64,000 nt of DNA, from NCBI RefSeq assembly GCF_963678635.1, contig NC_087071.1, positions 9,099,842 to 9,163,841 of the forward strand, read 5' to 3'. The notes below the pieces were generated by a model that was not told where the DNA came from, ran no database searches, and saw only the letters and a list, made by a program, of their open reading frames with translations. Every line of letters starts with the position of its first letter. Positions within the stretch are counted from its first letter, which is position 1. Positions 23,183 through 34,389 of the stretch are shown piece by piece. The position numbers and the translations under genes are program-made. This stretch comes from Symsagittifera roscoffensis. Lineage: Eukaryota > Xenacoelomorpha > Acoela > Convolutidae.

Positions 23183-24495
23183 ACTCAAAAAAATAAACAT
23201 TTTCAGCGACTGTTTCTAATTTGTCATATTGAAACTTTGATAGGTTTTCTCCCAAGACTATCACTTCCGTTAATTGCTCCAAGGCAAACTGGAAAAAACC
23301 TTCAAATTTTAAGCTTTCTCCATTAAATTCTGGATAATGCAACTGGTCAGCTGCATCCTGTAGTAAATTCAAGTCAAAAATTAGAATTTAGTGACTTTAG
23401 AAATCTTCCATAGGGAAATCTCGAAAATGTTCTTTAAACTGCCTTGTTTCCATTGTTGTAACAGAGGGGCGACAAGGAGAAGTTGCATCTAATGAAACAA
23501 TTTCTCTTCCATCCCGAAGACTTCTAAGTTCTCTCAAATGAAATTGTTCATAATTGAAAAGAATTTCTTCCAAAAATCCGGCAACAGGTGATTTTGATTT
23601 CATTGCACCAGCTATTCTTCTTGATGGAGCAATGTTGAAAACGTTTTCCTGTAAGAACTGGTTTTGACGAGATGGAATGATAAAAGTTCTTGTTATAGTT
23701 TCCATGTAATTGTAATGAGCAGGTTATTTTTTCAGCTTCCCTTGCAATTATTGTTGATTAGGTTCTGCAGCTAATTTTCTTCAAGTAAACAGCGAGCAAA
23801 CAATAATTTTCAGACTGACAATTGGGGTATCAGATAGGATGTAAAAGTTAGGTCTTGCTCGATTTAGTTTATTTCGAACTCTATTATTTGGTAGCAGCAA
23901 TTTTTTGCAAGTAAACAAATCTTTTGTGAGCCTTCACGTTGAGTGAAAAAGTTATCTCCAATCCTAAAGAATTTGCTCGATCAGTGAACGGATGCATATG
24001 AAATGCATCAGGAAATTCTTCAAAACTGTATCCATGGCAAACAAAAATATATCCATGAATTTGTTCAATTTTTTTTGCTCCATCAGGATATAAACCATCG
24101 GCGTTGTAAACCTTGTAATATTAAAATAAAACTTTCAATTTGAGAAAATAAAATATATTAGATTGCTTACATAAGTTAAAAAATTTCTGGTTGCCTATCT
24201 GAATCATCCTCTGATTCCTCAGTATGTTCTGATTTTCCTCTCTTGAAAGCATCAAAGAACCTCCCCTTGAATAATGAAGCTTCAAACTAAGAATAATATC
24301 ACGCATATTCAAGTAGAGATTACAATCCGTTTCAAATTCAAACTCAATACTGCTTTTATCTAGAGAATTAACGGGGAATACTTCTTGCGTGTAAGAAGTA
24401 AGAATTGTTTCCAAAATTCTTACTTTTTCAAAATTCTCCAGAGAATAATTTGTAAAAGTCTTGTACCAAAAATGACTACTTTGATTTAAAATCAT
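23183..24495 (-). pseudogene. Maverick major capsid protein, inverted broken copy
   Basis: The ATG at 24495 (MILNQSSHFW) corresponds to MSINQSSHF at 12353. Later pieces are SSIEFEFETD, a FVCHGYSFEEFPDA equivalent near 24030, a central part at 23397-23705 (MAGAMKSKSPVAG region, REIVSLDAT) and a C-terminal QDAADQLHYPEF and VIVLGENLS near 23300. It is more complete in the middle than the left copy but has several frame breaks. It is the mirror partner of 12353-13500. Confidence 0.8.
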
Positions 24496-24496
24496 T

Positions 24497-24867
24497 TTTA
24501 ATGTCAAAATGTTTTTTCGAGACCGACTATTTTTCGACTTCCTTTTTCGAGAAATGGTTCTACTAGTTCTACGCTTGGACTCAATTTTTGCATTTCTCAA
24601 TTGTTTTTGTTTGAAGATGTCGTGCAAATAAATTGATTTTTTTGTCCACTGACAACTTTTTCAATCTTTGGAGCTGCAATTTAACAGAAATCTGCTCCGG
24701 TTTTTTTTTGCAGCTGGGACTAAATACTTTTCATTAAAAGGGATTGCAGTTCCCCCAAGAGTTTTTGCAATAGCGCCAAAACCTCTTCCATGCTGTCTTG
24801 CATGTCCACGAAAAATAGGAAAACTGGCTGATTTTCGAGCAAAGATTTCGTATGAAGTATGAATCAA
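24497..24867 (-). pseudogene. Maverick basic glycine-rich protein, inverted broken copy
   Basis: Reads FPIFRGHARQHGRGFGAIA, then a YLVPAAKK segment equivalent to FVIPAAKKIGKE of the protein at 59396-59812. After a frame change near 24640 comes a lysine/arginine-rich tail (RRTSRTISRKRKSKNSRSRK) ending just before the capsid ATG. It shows the same two-part design: a glycine-rich hydrophobic head and a strongly basic tail. Confidence 0.8.
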
Positions 24868-24874
24868 AAATTTT

Positions 24875-25690
24875 TATCCAAAATCTTTCGAGAGAAGAGA
24901 ACAGCTTGTGTAATTCTTACAGTAACAAAAGAAGTTTTTTCGCCTGTAGTTTTCCTCAGTTCTAATTTTATGCTAAAAATGATGCTATTTGGAAAGAAAT
25001 TTTTTAAATTGTACATTTGTAAAGGGTTGATGATTCATGTCTTTACTGTAAAGGTTATGTCTCAATTTTATCTTAGAAATGAAATGAGTACAACGCAGTA
25101 AAGGAGTTTTTGTATCAGCCAAAACATTTTATTCTATAAATTACTTATAAACCATCAGGGAATGTTTTCTTATAATGTAGTAAGAAGACTGAAGATAATG
25201 TGGACTTTTTCCTTTCAATATAACCCCTGTCTGATTCTGTTCAAAATCACAACCAAAAATGTGGCTCATTTAGCTTTTTGAATTATAAACACTGATTGAT
25301 GCTCATGTAAATGAATGGCTATTTTTTGTGTACTTCTATCTACTTAAACCGTTATATTCAAATTTTTGTGCACCTATACATTTACGGACTTTGTTATTCG
25401 TTGCTAAAACTATATCAACAACACTTGGATCCGACCCAGGGTCAAAATGCGCCGGTTCGATTTTTCTTTTTTCTTTAGAACTTTCTCACCCATCTATGAA
25501 AGTAATCTTTCCCTTAGTAATGTTTTGCTACAAGGAGGGGAACGATTTTACTGAAACAGAAACCTCTATTTCTTCTTTAAAATGTATTTGTTCCGGTAGA
25601 AAAAGGATGAAAGAACAAAAACTATTGCTCGGATAACAATTAAAAGAAGCATTAGAAACTAGCTCATTAGTAAAAGAAGTTGATGACAAC
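24875..25690 (-). pseudogene. Maverick minor capsid protein, inverted broken copy
   Basis: On the minus strand a start region like SSTSFTNELVSNA (compare MDSFTIELVFNA at 11321) is followed by frame-broken pieces. These include a HQSVFIIQ segment, SHIFGCDFEQNQ and a C-terminal KLELRKTTGEKTSF. It mirrors 11321-12105. The + strand open frames over this stretch are shadows. Confidence 0.7.
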
Positions 25691-25734
25691 TAATCGATGG
25701 AAATTCATTTTATTAAAAGTTTTACCAGTAATCT

Positions 25735-25945
25735 GAACAGATTTTTTTAGCTTTTTTTTATGAAATTTTCCCAGAGATTCCTCTTTTTTGAGATCTATTA
25801 CGATGTATCTAGGAGGTTTTTTAGTAAATAGTGCCGATTTTTAAGAAAATTTTATCTGTAAACTGTGGCTTGTGGCTTGTATTCTCCTCGGAACGAAATA
25901 TCTTTTTTCGAAATTCTGACTTTCTCCACAATTTGGAATTTTGGT
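25735..25945 (-). pseudogene. Maverick integrase, C-terminal fragment, inverted
   Basis: Minus-strand pieces KKDISFRGEYKPQ and RYIVIDLKKEESLGKFHKKK correspond to the C-terminal region of the integrase at 60684-61904 (DIRFRKGYKQ, TYNLIDSNREPIEGKFYE). The catalytic core is missing, as in the left copy at 11071. Confidence 0.75.
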
Positions 25946-26405
25946 TTAGAATTTGAGTTGCTTACAAAAAACTAACTAAGTATCTGCAAAATTGTTTTTC
26001 TTTGCTTTAGTGCACACAAAATCTACAATGGATTCTTTTGTATCTCAATTATTCAATATGATTTTATCTGACTGACTCAGTTTAATTTAGGAGAACTCAG
26101 AATTAAATCAATAAGGTGCTTATTGTTACTTGCATTTTTAGCACTGTAGTTTAAATTAAAGTCTTTTGGTACAATCTCCTATTTTTCTTGCTTTTGTTCC
26201 AAATTTTGTTTTCATGGAAGTTTAATTTGTGATTGATAAACTGAGTTCGGAATCAAAACAAACTGTTCCATACTATATCAATCGTTCAATGTCAAAAAGG
26301 GTGATGATAGATATCAATTGTAACCCTTTAGTTGAACTTAAAATAATTCTTCTTTTAAGTAGAGGAGTAGTTTTTGTGTTATATCTGAAAGTTTTTTTCA
26401 ATTTT
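25946..26405. other. Stretch with no recognised gene inside the inverted Maverick
   Basis: Lies where the integrase core and the 287-residue protein gene would be by comparison with 61000-62466. Neither is recognisable, so about 1.5 kb was deleted or has decayed beyond sight. Confidence 0.45.
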
Positions 26406-26530
26406 TTATACGTTTTCTTTCCAAAGGTCATGAGGCTCTCCTCTTAATAGGTTTGCTAAACACTTGCTCAGAAACTGAATGAGTTTTTCTGGACAATTGA
26501 GAATGAATTGTTTTCGAAGTTTTTGCGAAA
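26406..26530 (-). pseudogene. Fragment of the conserved Maverick 101-residue protein, inverted
   Basis: The segment PEKLIQFLSKCLANLLRGE matches the ITLICECLLNVVNGN region of the small protein encoded at 62466-62771. It is read through in one frame from the ATPase remnant, so the stop that separates the two genes has been lost here. Confidence 0.6.
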
Positions 26531-27205
26531 AATTTTCAAATATTGGGAGACTAAAGACGCATTGTATACTCATCGTCCAAAAACTTGTCTCTATTCGAGC
26601 TGGTAAAAAACTTTTTGTTGGAACTGAGCCACTATTAGAGCAATACCTAAGCAAGTCTACTGTTTTTGTAGTTAAATCAATAAATAAATGACCAAAAGGA
26701 ACTGATGGTGCATCTTGATACCACTCTTCTAATTGAGATCCTAGAACTAGGTGTTGATTCAATGTGTTGATTTGTGAAACATCTCTCGGTGAATTGAACA
26801 AGACTATGTGTGTTTTTTAAATCTACATCTCTTCTCAACTTGCACAATGAAATTAATTGTGCTTGATGTATGTTGTTTTAAGACTACTGTCTCTTCCAGC
26901 AGTGGCAGTTCTTACAAATTGTTTTGAATTTGAAGCTCCTTCACATGAATCATCAAATATAAGCGGATACTTAAATCCGTTATTGGGAAGATTTGCGATC
27001 AAGTCTAAATCTATTCCTTGGACAAATTTTAGGTTTATTTCTTTGCATTTGACTATAAGAAGGTTGATAATGTTGATAAAAGTAACAAAAGTTGTCGAGA
27101 GCTGGTTGAGAAGTACCAAACTTTAAACAAGCAAAAATAGGATGAAATTTTCTAGATCCACTTGTTCCAACTAGGGAAATAAAAATTCGTTCTTTGGTAG
27201 GTATC
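26531..27205 (-). pseudogene. Maverick packaging ATPase, inverted broken copy
   Basis: Contains a decayed Walker A (VGTSGSRK instead of GPSGSGKT), Walker B context LIFDDSCEGASNSKQFVR, ATAGR, and a C-terminal SPRDVSQI and FGHLFIDL. All are in the order of the ATPase at 62719-63420 but split over three frames. The invariant glycine-lysine-threonine of the P-loop is lost. Confidence 0.85.
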
Positions 27206-27345
27206 ATTTTTTTCATAGCTTTGGAGGAGGTAGAATATAACTGACTGTACTTGATAAAACAGGTACCCAAACTGTATGTTGGGGATAACGAAATTCGAAC
27301 AATTGCACATACTAGCAACAAAACTATAATAAAAAATTGGCACAG
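27206..27345 (-). pseudogene. Possible remnant of the Maverick membrane protein
   Basis: A hydrophobic run (FFIIVLLLVCAIVRISL) lies upstream of the ATPase remnant at the distance where the main element has its membrane protein (63417-63701). Similarity is only in hydrophobicity and position. Confidence 0.35.
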
Positions 27346-27479
27346 AAAAACTAAAAGAGATCTATTACATTTAGCTTAAGCAACCTCCATGATTTTCATT
27401 CATGATGTTCGTGATCAAAAACAAAAAATCCTAATTTTACGGACTTATCACATTGATCGACCATCCTAAATCTGGAAAG

Positions 27480-28772
27480 CAAAAATTGACAAGGACATTT
27501 AATTAAAGATAGTACTTTAAGATTTTTGGGATTTGCAATTTGCAATCGAGTCCATGTTCCGTATGCAAATGCTTTTCTTTCTGCACAGTGAAGACTTTTT
27601 GCATGACAAAATCACTAGTTGCTACACCTCCATTCATATTCTTCATCTCTGAAATCAAATTCGGAACGCTTGGGCACACGTAGTCATCCAAACAATTTTC
27701 ATAACCTTTTACAAAAAGTCCCATTCTGAGGCCACTAAATTTATAAATATTTTTTCAAGTTCAGTATATTTTTCGTAACCGTTGCTCCAACTGATTCCAT
27801 GAAGATGCTTTGTACACCAAGAAGGTTGCGATGTTGATTTGAGTGTTTTGGGAGGATGAAAGGACTATCCTACAATTTATCCATCCTTATAAACTCCTTT
27901 TTCTTCAACTATATATTTTTCAATACATTCAATATCCAAAACAACCAGGCTCAATTTGTTAACTAATTTTTTCTGGATTTTATTAAAAAATGATTGACAA
28001 TCGAACAATGCGTAAACTGATGAATCAAACAATTTAACATATAAATAGGAAAGTAATCCAGTCACGTGATTAAAAAAGCATGGTCTTGGGAGTTTAGGTG
28101 CAACATAACAAAACCCAGGTCCTTTTTCTTAGTAGATTTCACAGATCCAAAAGAGTCATGTAGAATTGCACATAGTTGAAAGACTTTGGAGTTTGGAAAA
28201 AAAACAATCCATTCAGGAATTTCCGTATTCAATCAGACTTCCAAAAGGAAGTTCTTGGACAATTTTTTGCAAATTGATGTCCAGCTCCAAAATAATACAG
28301 GTTCAAAGAAATTTTTTTCCTTTGGTATTTGACGAAAAATCTCAACAATTCAAAGAATTTCATTTAATTTCTGTATGTTCAGTTTCTACAGTGCTTTCGT
28401 CAATAAACTTACAAGTTTTTTGAAAGTCTCTACATAACTTAGTAATGAGGGGAAAATATCGAGCAACTTATCATAGTTTTCTCTATTTCTACGATATTCT
28501 ACAAGCTCTTTTTTTTTGGTATCGGATTGGTATGCTATGTATATTTTTCTGGTACAATTTTGCAGAGTCCACTCCAAATGGGATGTTTGTGATTCTACGT
28601 CCAAGTCCATAACAAGGGTAATGGGTTGAGTCAATGGTTGAGACAATGGTAATGAGTTAGCTACTTGAATGCATGTAAGGCATGCATCTTTTTTGGACTG
28701 AATTACACTATCAAAGATCAGTTTCTTGGTTTCTACGCGTAAATCAGCTAATAAAGGCAAAATGAATAGCAA
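27480..28772 (-). pseudogene. Decayed gene of an uncharacterised repeat-associated family
   Basis: Minus-strand pieces in changing frames give, in order: a 128-codon open part (28386-28772), a HDSFGSVKST piece, LSLVVLDIECIEKYIVEEKGVYKDG, PPKTLKSTSQPSWCTKHLHG, GYEKYTEL, FVKGYENC, and HCAERKAFAYGTW near 27560. The CTKHLHGI and HCAERKA blocks remind me of a repetitive family of unknown function seen in several invertebrate genomes; that is memory, not a search. It lies upstream of the membrane and ATPase remnants, so it may have been Maverick cargo, but no counterpart is visible in the main element. Confidence 0.45.
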
Positions 28773-28775
28773 AAT

Positions 28776-28940
28776 TTAATGCAGTTTTTTGAGAGAATTT
28801 CAAAGCTCAGGTTCAAGTTTGTGGGGTCTGATTCAGCTGACCAAAATGAATTTCTGCGCTATTTAACTCAGCTACAAATAAGGATAAACGAGAACAATTG
28901 GAGTATAACAAATCTGCTTTGTTGCTTATTTTTTCCCACA
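28776..28940 (+). pseudogene. Extra fragment of a Maverick protease
   Basis: FFERISKLRFKFVGSD is like the VIERFPELKFKCMGS segment near the protease start at 13829, followed by ENNWSI in place of EHWITI. It is in + orientation, opposite to the neighbouring Maverick remnants, and only the first third is present. Confidence 0.6.
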
Positions 28941-29046
28941 AAAAATTTCTCACAACTTGTTTCTTTTAAAAAAAGTGAGCTGTTAATCCAGCGGAAGTTT
29001 CACAAAATTATATTGTGTTGATTTTACTCGATCTAATTCGCTTTTT

Positions 29047-29083
29047 GTTCCGACTTTCGATACGAAAGTAACGGAATATTTGT
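29047..29083 (+). repeat. 37-base inverted repeat, left copy
   Basis: About 90% reverse-complementary to 31877-31913 and starting GTTCCGACTTTCGATACGAA. A probable host exon lies between the copies, so they are more likely two dispersed repeats than the ends of one transposon. Confidence 0.7.
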
Positions 29084-31684
29084 ACTCGGGTGGGTTTTTT
29101 TTCTTCAGACAAATTGCGACTTTTTAACTAGCCATTTTTGACGGAATTTTTTAAATATCATTTGAAAGGTATTATTGTACTGAGCTTAAAGTTGAAAAGA
29201 TATTTCACCTGTGATCATTTTTCGTAATGTTATGAGGGTTTAAAGGTTGCCATTTTGCCCATTTTGACCAATTTGGGACAATTAACGCGCGATATAGTTC
29301 GAGCTAATAACGCGTAAGCGGAGGTTTAATCCATCTTAGAAATTGTTCCAAACTGGGTGAACAAAGATTATTTGCCATAATTGATTTGTTACAAGGAGCG
29401 AAATCTATCTTTTTGTACTTTGTATGGCGCGTGGAGGGATGATTTTCATAAAAAACTTTATCATTTTTTTATTTTAATTCATTTAATTTTTATAGGGTAT
29501 TACTGCTCCAACTTTAAAAGGCAGTCGGAATTTAAATTTCTATGAGTAATAACGTGTAAGACTGCAGTATGCTGTTTGTGATTGATTGATTTGGTACGTT
29601 GTAGTCCTAGTTTATGATGGGTTATGTAGTCCAGTTTAGAAAATCAACAAATATGTAATCCAATAACCAGTTGTCAAATAACCAGGGTTGAAGTGATGGT
29701 AATTTCGACCATGAAAAGTTTAGAAACAAACATAAAACAAAGTGAATAAAAAAGACTAAGTTCAATTGGGGAAAATTGAACTCTGAGAAAATTCAAAAAA
29801 GTCGTTTAAAAAAATGAAATTTACAAAACTTTTATCTGGTAACGATAGTTTTTATTACCACAACGTTTCCAGATAGATACCTTCACAGTTTTTTATCATT
29901 ACCAGAGTGATTTTTTTCAAATTTGATGAAGTTGATTTTATTTGAAGATTGAGAAACGAGTGAAGTTGATCGCAGTAAGAGGTTACACAAATCAAAGGAG
30001 AATATGATTTAGAAATAAGGTGAATGTTTGGCAACAAACAGATATAATTGGATGCGTTTTTTATTTTTAAAATTGATTTTTACAGAGTTTGTAAATTTAT
30101 AAAAGAAAATCAATAGAGGTGCAGATATTTTAACCTTCTTAAGTATAATGTCAAAGATAAGAATAACTTGTCATTTTTGCCAGCTATCCTGTAGAGAAAA
30201 ATAATTATTTTGTGAATATAATTACCTGAAATAAGTGTTTCTTCAGCTACAATGAGGGACATAATTAGGTTAAGATAAGTATTTAATGGATGTTTTGAAA
30301 AATTCTTTAATTATGAAATAAGTTTAAACTCGCATTCTCTAATTCGAATCCTCGTTTTTATCAAAAGTTACCATCTGAAGCATAACATCCAAAGTTTTTT
30401 TTTGCCTTTTTCCAGATAATAAAAGTGAATTTGCAAATGAAACTTGCTTATGAAAAAACGTTCTGAAACTTTTTCGTGATGAAACTTGCATTCACACCTA
30501 ATTACGTGGAAAAACCTAATTTCTCTACTATTACATAACCTTCTAACCCGATATCGATAACGTATCCCAATACAGGTATGGCAATCAACAGACATGTGTT
30601 GATCTATTTTTTTGCTTCAAAAAGTGTATTTCATTTTTTTGGTATGTTGAATATTGCGCCAAGAAAACAAAAAATAAAAGGTGTAAATTTTTTGTTTGCG
30701 GCAGAGTTTTTTTACGCAGAAACATTTTTTTTTAAAATTATGAGTTGTAGATCAGTGATAGAGAAAATAAACTTTAAAAAATGGATAGAATTATTTGGAA
30801 AAGACTCAGTTCTACCACAATTGATTAGTACATTAGAAATAGAGCCAAAGAACTTCTAAGACTAAATTTAGTTGATAAAAATTGAAACATGGAGTTGTTG
30901 GTTAGGTTTTTTTTGTATGCAAGACAAGATTAAATTAAAAATTTGAAAACTGAGAATATTCTGGCTTCGAATTGAAAAGATTTTTCCGCTGCCACCATTT
31001 TTTGAAAGCTTTCGGATTTGATAATTTCCTTTATGGTTAAGTTGTGATAAAAACTGCTCAAAGTATTTAATCATAACAAAGATACGAGACAAATTGAACC
31101 AATCCAATATAAATTGCGCCTTGCATTTTGGCTTCAGTGGATTTCAAGCGTTACTGAAACTAGATAATTTGTACTTCATACTGAAAACGGCAGTATTAAA
31201 GGAAAACCAAACAGAAAAAAAAAATCAAAAATCAAAGTTTTGCTAATCTGTTTTGAAAACTATGTATTTTTTGCTTACTCTGTTAAGTTTTTCAGGACAA
31301 TTTTGACTGCCCCCTTTGACAAAAAAAAGAAGAACATGTGAATACTCTAATATAAGTCTGAAAAAAATGTGAGCAATTTCCGTTTTCGAAAATGGAATTC
31401 AAAATCAAGATTTTCAGGCGAAATATAAAAATTTCCTTGACCCACTTTCCCAAATTAGTTTTTTTTTTCAAGAAAGTGTCTATCATGAATTGCTCATCAA
31501 CTTCAAAGAGCCTTAAGAATTGCATTTTTCTCTGAAATTTGCAAGTTGAAGCTTTTTCAAAAAAGAAGCCAGTATTTGTTTTGTTTCTCTGTCTGTGCTT
31601 CAATGACAATTCTTTTTGAGCTGTTTGTTGTAAAAAAAAGTTTTTGTGTATATTAAAAATTAAAGGCACCTGTTTTGTTTGCAG
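29084..31684. other. Presumed intron, nothing recognised
   Basis: AT-rich DNA with scattered short open frames of no recognisable type. Confidence 0.35.
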
Positions 31685-31782
31685 ACCGAATGGGAAAATT
31701 GATCCTCCTAAAAGTTACGCCTATTTTTATGGAAGACCCAACTATGGAGATGATTTCTGGACTTACAGAATTTCAATCCCAT
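31685..31782 (+). CDS. Probable host exon 2 (extracellular loop of a tetraspan protein)
   Basis: A pyrimidine-rich acceptor ending TTTGTTTGCAG stops at 31684 and a GTAAGT donor begins at 31783. The 98-base exon is open in one frame: one base completing the split codon from 7029-7141, 32 codons (PNGKIDPPKSYAYFYGRP... ending RISIP), one base left over. The aromatic-rich, non-hydrophobic sequence would fit the first extracellular loop. The phase match with the exon 24 kb upstream is the main reason for linking them; it is suggestive, not proof. Confidence 0.5.
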
Positions 31783-31876
31783 GTAAGTTGAATTTTATTA
31801 AGTTTGGAATCCTCTATAAGGCAGTAATAGACAACAAGACTGCTCGTATCAGGGCGAAGCCCTGAATGTTCCGAAC

Positions 31877-31913
31877 ACAAATATGCCGTTACTTTTGTAT
31901 CGAATGTCGGAAC
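31877..31913 (-). repeat. 37-base inverted repeat, right copy
   Basis: Partner of 29047-29083. Just before it (about 31853) is a perfect small hairpin, CAGGGCGAAGCCCTG. Confidence 0.7.
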
Positions 31914-32626
31914 TATTAGTAGAAATTAACGAAACATTTTATAAGCCAGCTCAGATCAACGAGGTTTGCTTCTTATGGCTCATTTAAGTTTAACTGTGAA
32001 AGAACAACATCACGAAAGCTCAGTCAGCCGAAAACTTGAGATTCTTTTAAATTGTCATCAAAGATTGGACGATTACTTCACGTAAGAAAATGAGGGTAAA
32101 TAGATAGCGTCTCGTTTTAAAAGTAAGTTAGAACTTCTTCTTCTTCGATTTTGATTAGTTAAATTTTTGTAAACAAAAAATGACTAAGGCAGCAATTCTG
32201 TTCTGTGAGGGGTATGTTTGTAAGAGCGAAAAAACACAAAAAATCACAATTAAATTATGCCATATCAGGGGTCCAAAAATGACTAGTTTTTCGCTTATTT
32301 CTTTCAAAAATGTGAATTTTGAGCTCGATTGGTTGACACATTTCCACACACTCATTCCTTCTGCGAGCGTGCACTGGAATTTATACTGAAAAAATCGAAA
32401 AACTGCAACACTTAACATCAAGTGTGAAACTTTGAGTAATCGAAAAACGAATCGACTGCCTCAATTCAGTTTGGAGTAATTTTTTTGTTCGGGATAATTT
32501 ACCAAGCGTAAGTAATTCAGCGAAAACATTGTGCACAAAATAGTCCAGATCATATCCAAATCCGATATTTTTTCAAATGCCCAGAACTTCAAAAAAAACT
32601 AACCACCCGGGTTGACCTCCATACAC

Positions 32627-32888
32627 CGAAAATGCTTATCATACAATTCCATACAACAAAAATCATTATCATACAATTCCATACATCAAATGTATGGAGA
32701 AAATGCTTACCATACAGTTTTCAAACAATTTCTAAAATCAATAGAAATTAAAAATTCATTAATTTCTGCAGCTTTTTGAAAACAATTCAATAGACTGGTA
32801 ACGGAAAAAAACTGACTTTAAATTTTTTTTTTACAAGAAATGCTTAACATACAATTTCCATGTGATAATTGTATGACAAGCATTTTCG
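32627..32888. mobile_element. 262-bp MITE, AATGCTTATCATACAA family (copy 1)
   Basis: Ends CGAAAATGCTTATCATACAA and its inverse (32869-32888) with one mismatch. Inside, the words ATGCTTA(T/A)CATACAATT and CCATACA recur as a short direct array. The same family appears at 47970-48247. Confidence 0.7.
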
Positions 32889-33366
32889 CCATAAGGGATA
32901 ATTTTTTCAAAGTTTTTTGCAAACCTGTTAATGAAAACTTCAAATGAGTTGTGAAAACTTCTTGTTCATTTTTTCTGAAGGATGAGAACGAATTGCGAAA
33001 ACAAATCCGTTCAAATCCAAGTAAAAGAGAAGCAACCAAGAACGAAAAAGTAAAAATTTCGTTTAATTTTTTTCTCTCGAAAATGGTTTGATGTAAGTGA
33101 CCTTTTCTGGAATTTGTCACCATTTAGCATTATTCCTTGTGTCCTATAATTATGTAAATTACTTGTTTTCCATAGAAAAATCAAACATGAAAAAAAATCA
33201 AACATGAAAAAACAAAAATGGGAAATTTTATTTTTCTTTCAAGCAAACAAAATTTACTTTTTACAATTCCATACCGGGCTGAGGTGCTCGACTCATGATT
33301 TGACCGTTTTTTTCTGTTTTCTTGCACGTGTAATCATGTCCTTTATAGAAAATGCATTAGTGGATG
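32889..33366. other. Presumed intron, nothing recognised
   Basis: AT-rich DNA before the assembly gap. Confidence 0.35.
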
Positions 33367-33566
33367 NNNNNNNNNNNNNNNNNNNNNNNNNNNNNNNNNN
33401 NNNNNNNNNNNNNNNNNNNNNNNNNNNNNNNNNNNNNNNNNNNNNNNNNNNNNNNNNNNNNNNNNNNNNNNNNNNNNNNNNNNNNNNNNNNNNNNNNNNN
33501 NNNNNNNNNNNNNNNNNNNNNNNNNNNNNNNNNNNNNNNNNNNNNNNNNNNNNNNNNNNNNNNNNN
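33367..33566. other. Assembly gap (200 N)
   Basis: 200 unknown bases; could hide a host exon between 31782 and 47341. Confidence 0.99.
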
Positions 33567-34073
33567 CAACAAGCCTGAGTAAACGCCAATCCTTCCGGTA
33601 TACAAATTCAATTTGCCAACACAGTTTGTGAATTACAACCAGCAGTCAACTCGATCTTTTACGCTCTGAAAATTGACATCAGATTTGAAATTGACAGCAG
33701 GGTGAGAAGTAATGCGAGCAACTCCATTGATCGAAGAGAGGAGAATATGATGCATTCGAGGACTGTATTTGAAGAATAAGGTGGAAATATCGTTTACCTG
33801 GAAGTCGGAACCGAGAGTCAAGTCAAAGTTTGACGTACCTATTAAGCCAGCAATCAAATGATTATAAGATTTCTTACCGAAAAAATGGATACGTTTTTAT
33901 AACAACAAAAATCAAACATTATGTTCGAAACACAATGTTCATAGTTTAACACGAGAAAAATAGAAGAAAAACGACTCACGCGGCAGAAAAATTTAAAAAA
34001 AGAAATAAGAAAACTAATAGCAGAAAATTTAATTTTATATGCCCAATGTACATGAACTACTGGATGGATACAG

Positions 34074-34126
34074 ACAATTGTTGGTATAGAAAAGATTGCT
34101 TTAAACTTCATGGTTTTGGACTTAAG
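34074..34126 (+). CDS. Doubtful host exon candidate
   Basis: A perfect donor AAG/GTAAGT lies at 34127. The frame before it is open from about 34036 and encodes a cysteine- and tryptophan-rich stretch (NCWYRKDCFKLHGFGLK). An acceptor at 34072-34073 would continue the phase of the exon at 31685 but has no pyrimidine tract. The end phase does not fit the exon at 47341, so another exon would be needed between them. Confidence 0.25.
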
Positions 34127-34389
34127 GTAAGTTGATAGTCAATTATGTTATGTTGACTGGAGAAACAGCGAAACAAAGTAACTCTAACATAAAAAGCTGA
34201 AACACAACCGCCACGTATAGAACTATGGTTAAAACCCTTAACATGCAGGATTTTCATTCTGTTTTGTAAATGATAATCAAGTAGTAAAAAAAATGAGACA
34301 GAGAATAAAAAACTGATGAATTATCGAAATGTTTATATTATGACTTTTTAAAAAAAAGTTTTTAGAAAATCATTACCACTTTTTGAAAA

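Noticed and set aside
24859-25636. Plus-strand open frames of 80 and 102 codons
   Set aside because: They lie opposite the inverted minor capsid pseudogene, which has recognisable motifs on the minus strand.
29047-31913. A single 2.9 kb DNA transposon between the 37-base inverted repeats
   Set aside because: A probable host exon with matching splice phase lies inside, there is no transposase, and no target duplication is visible.
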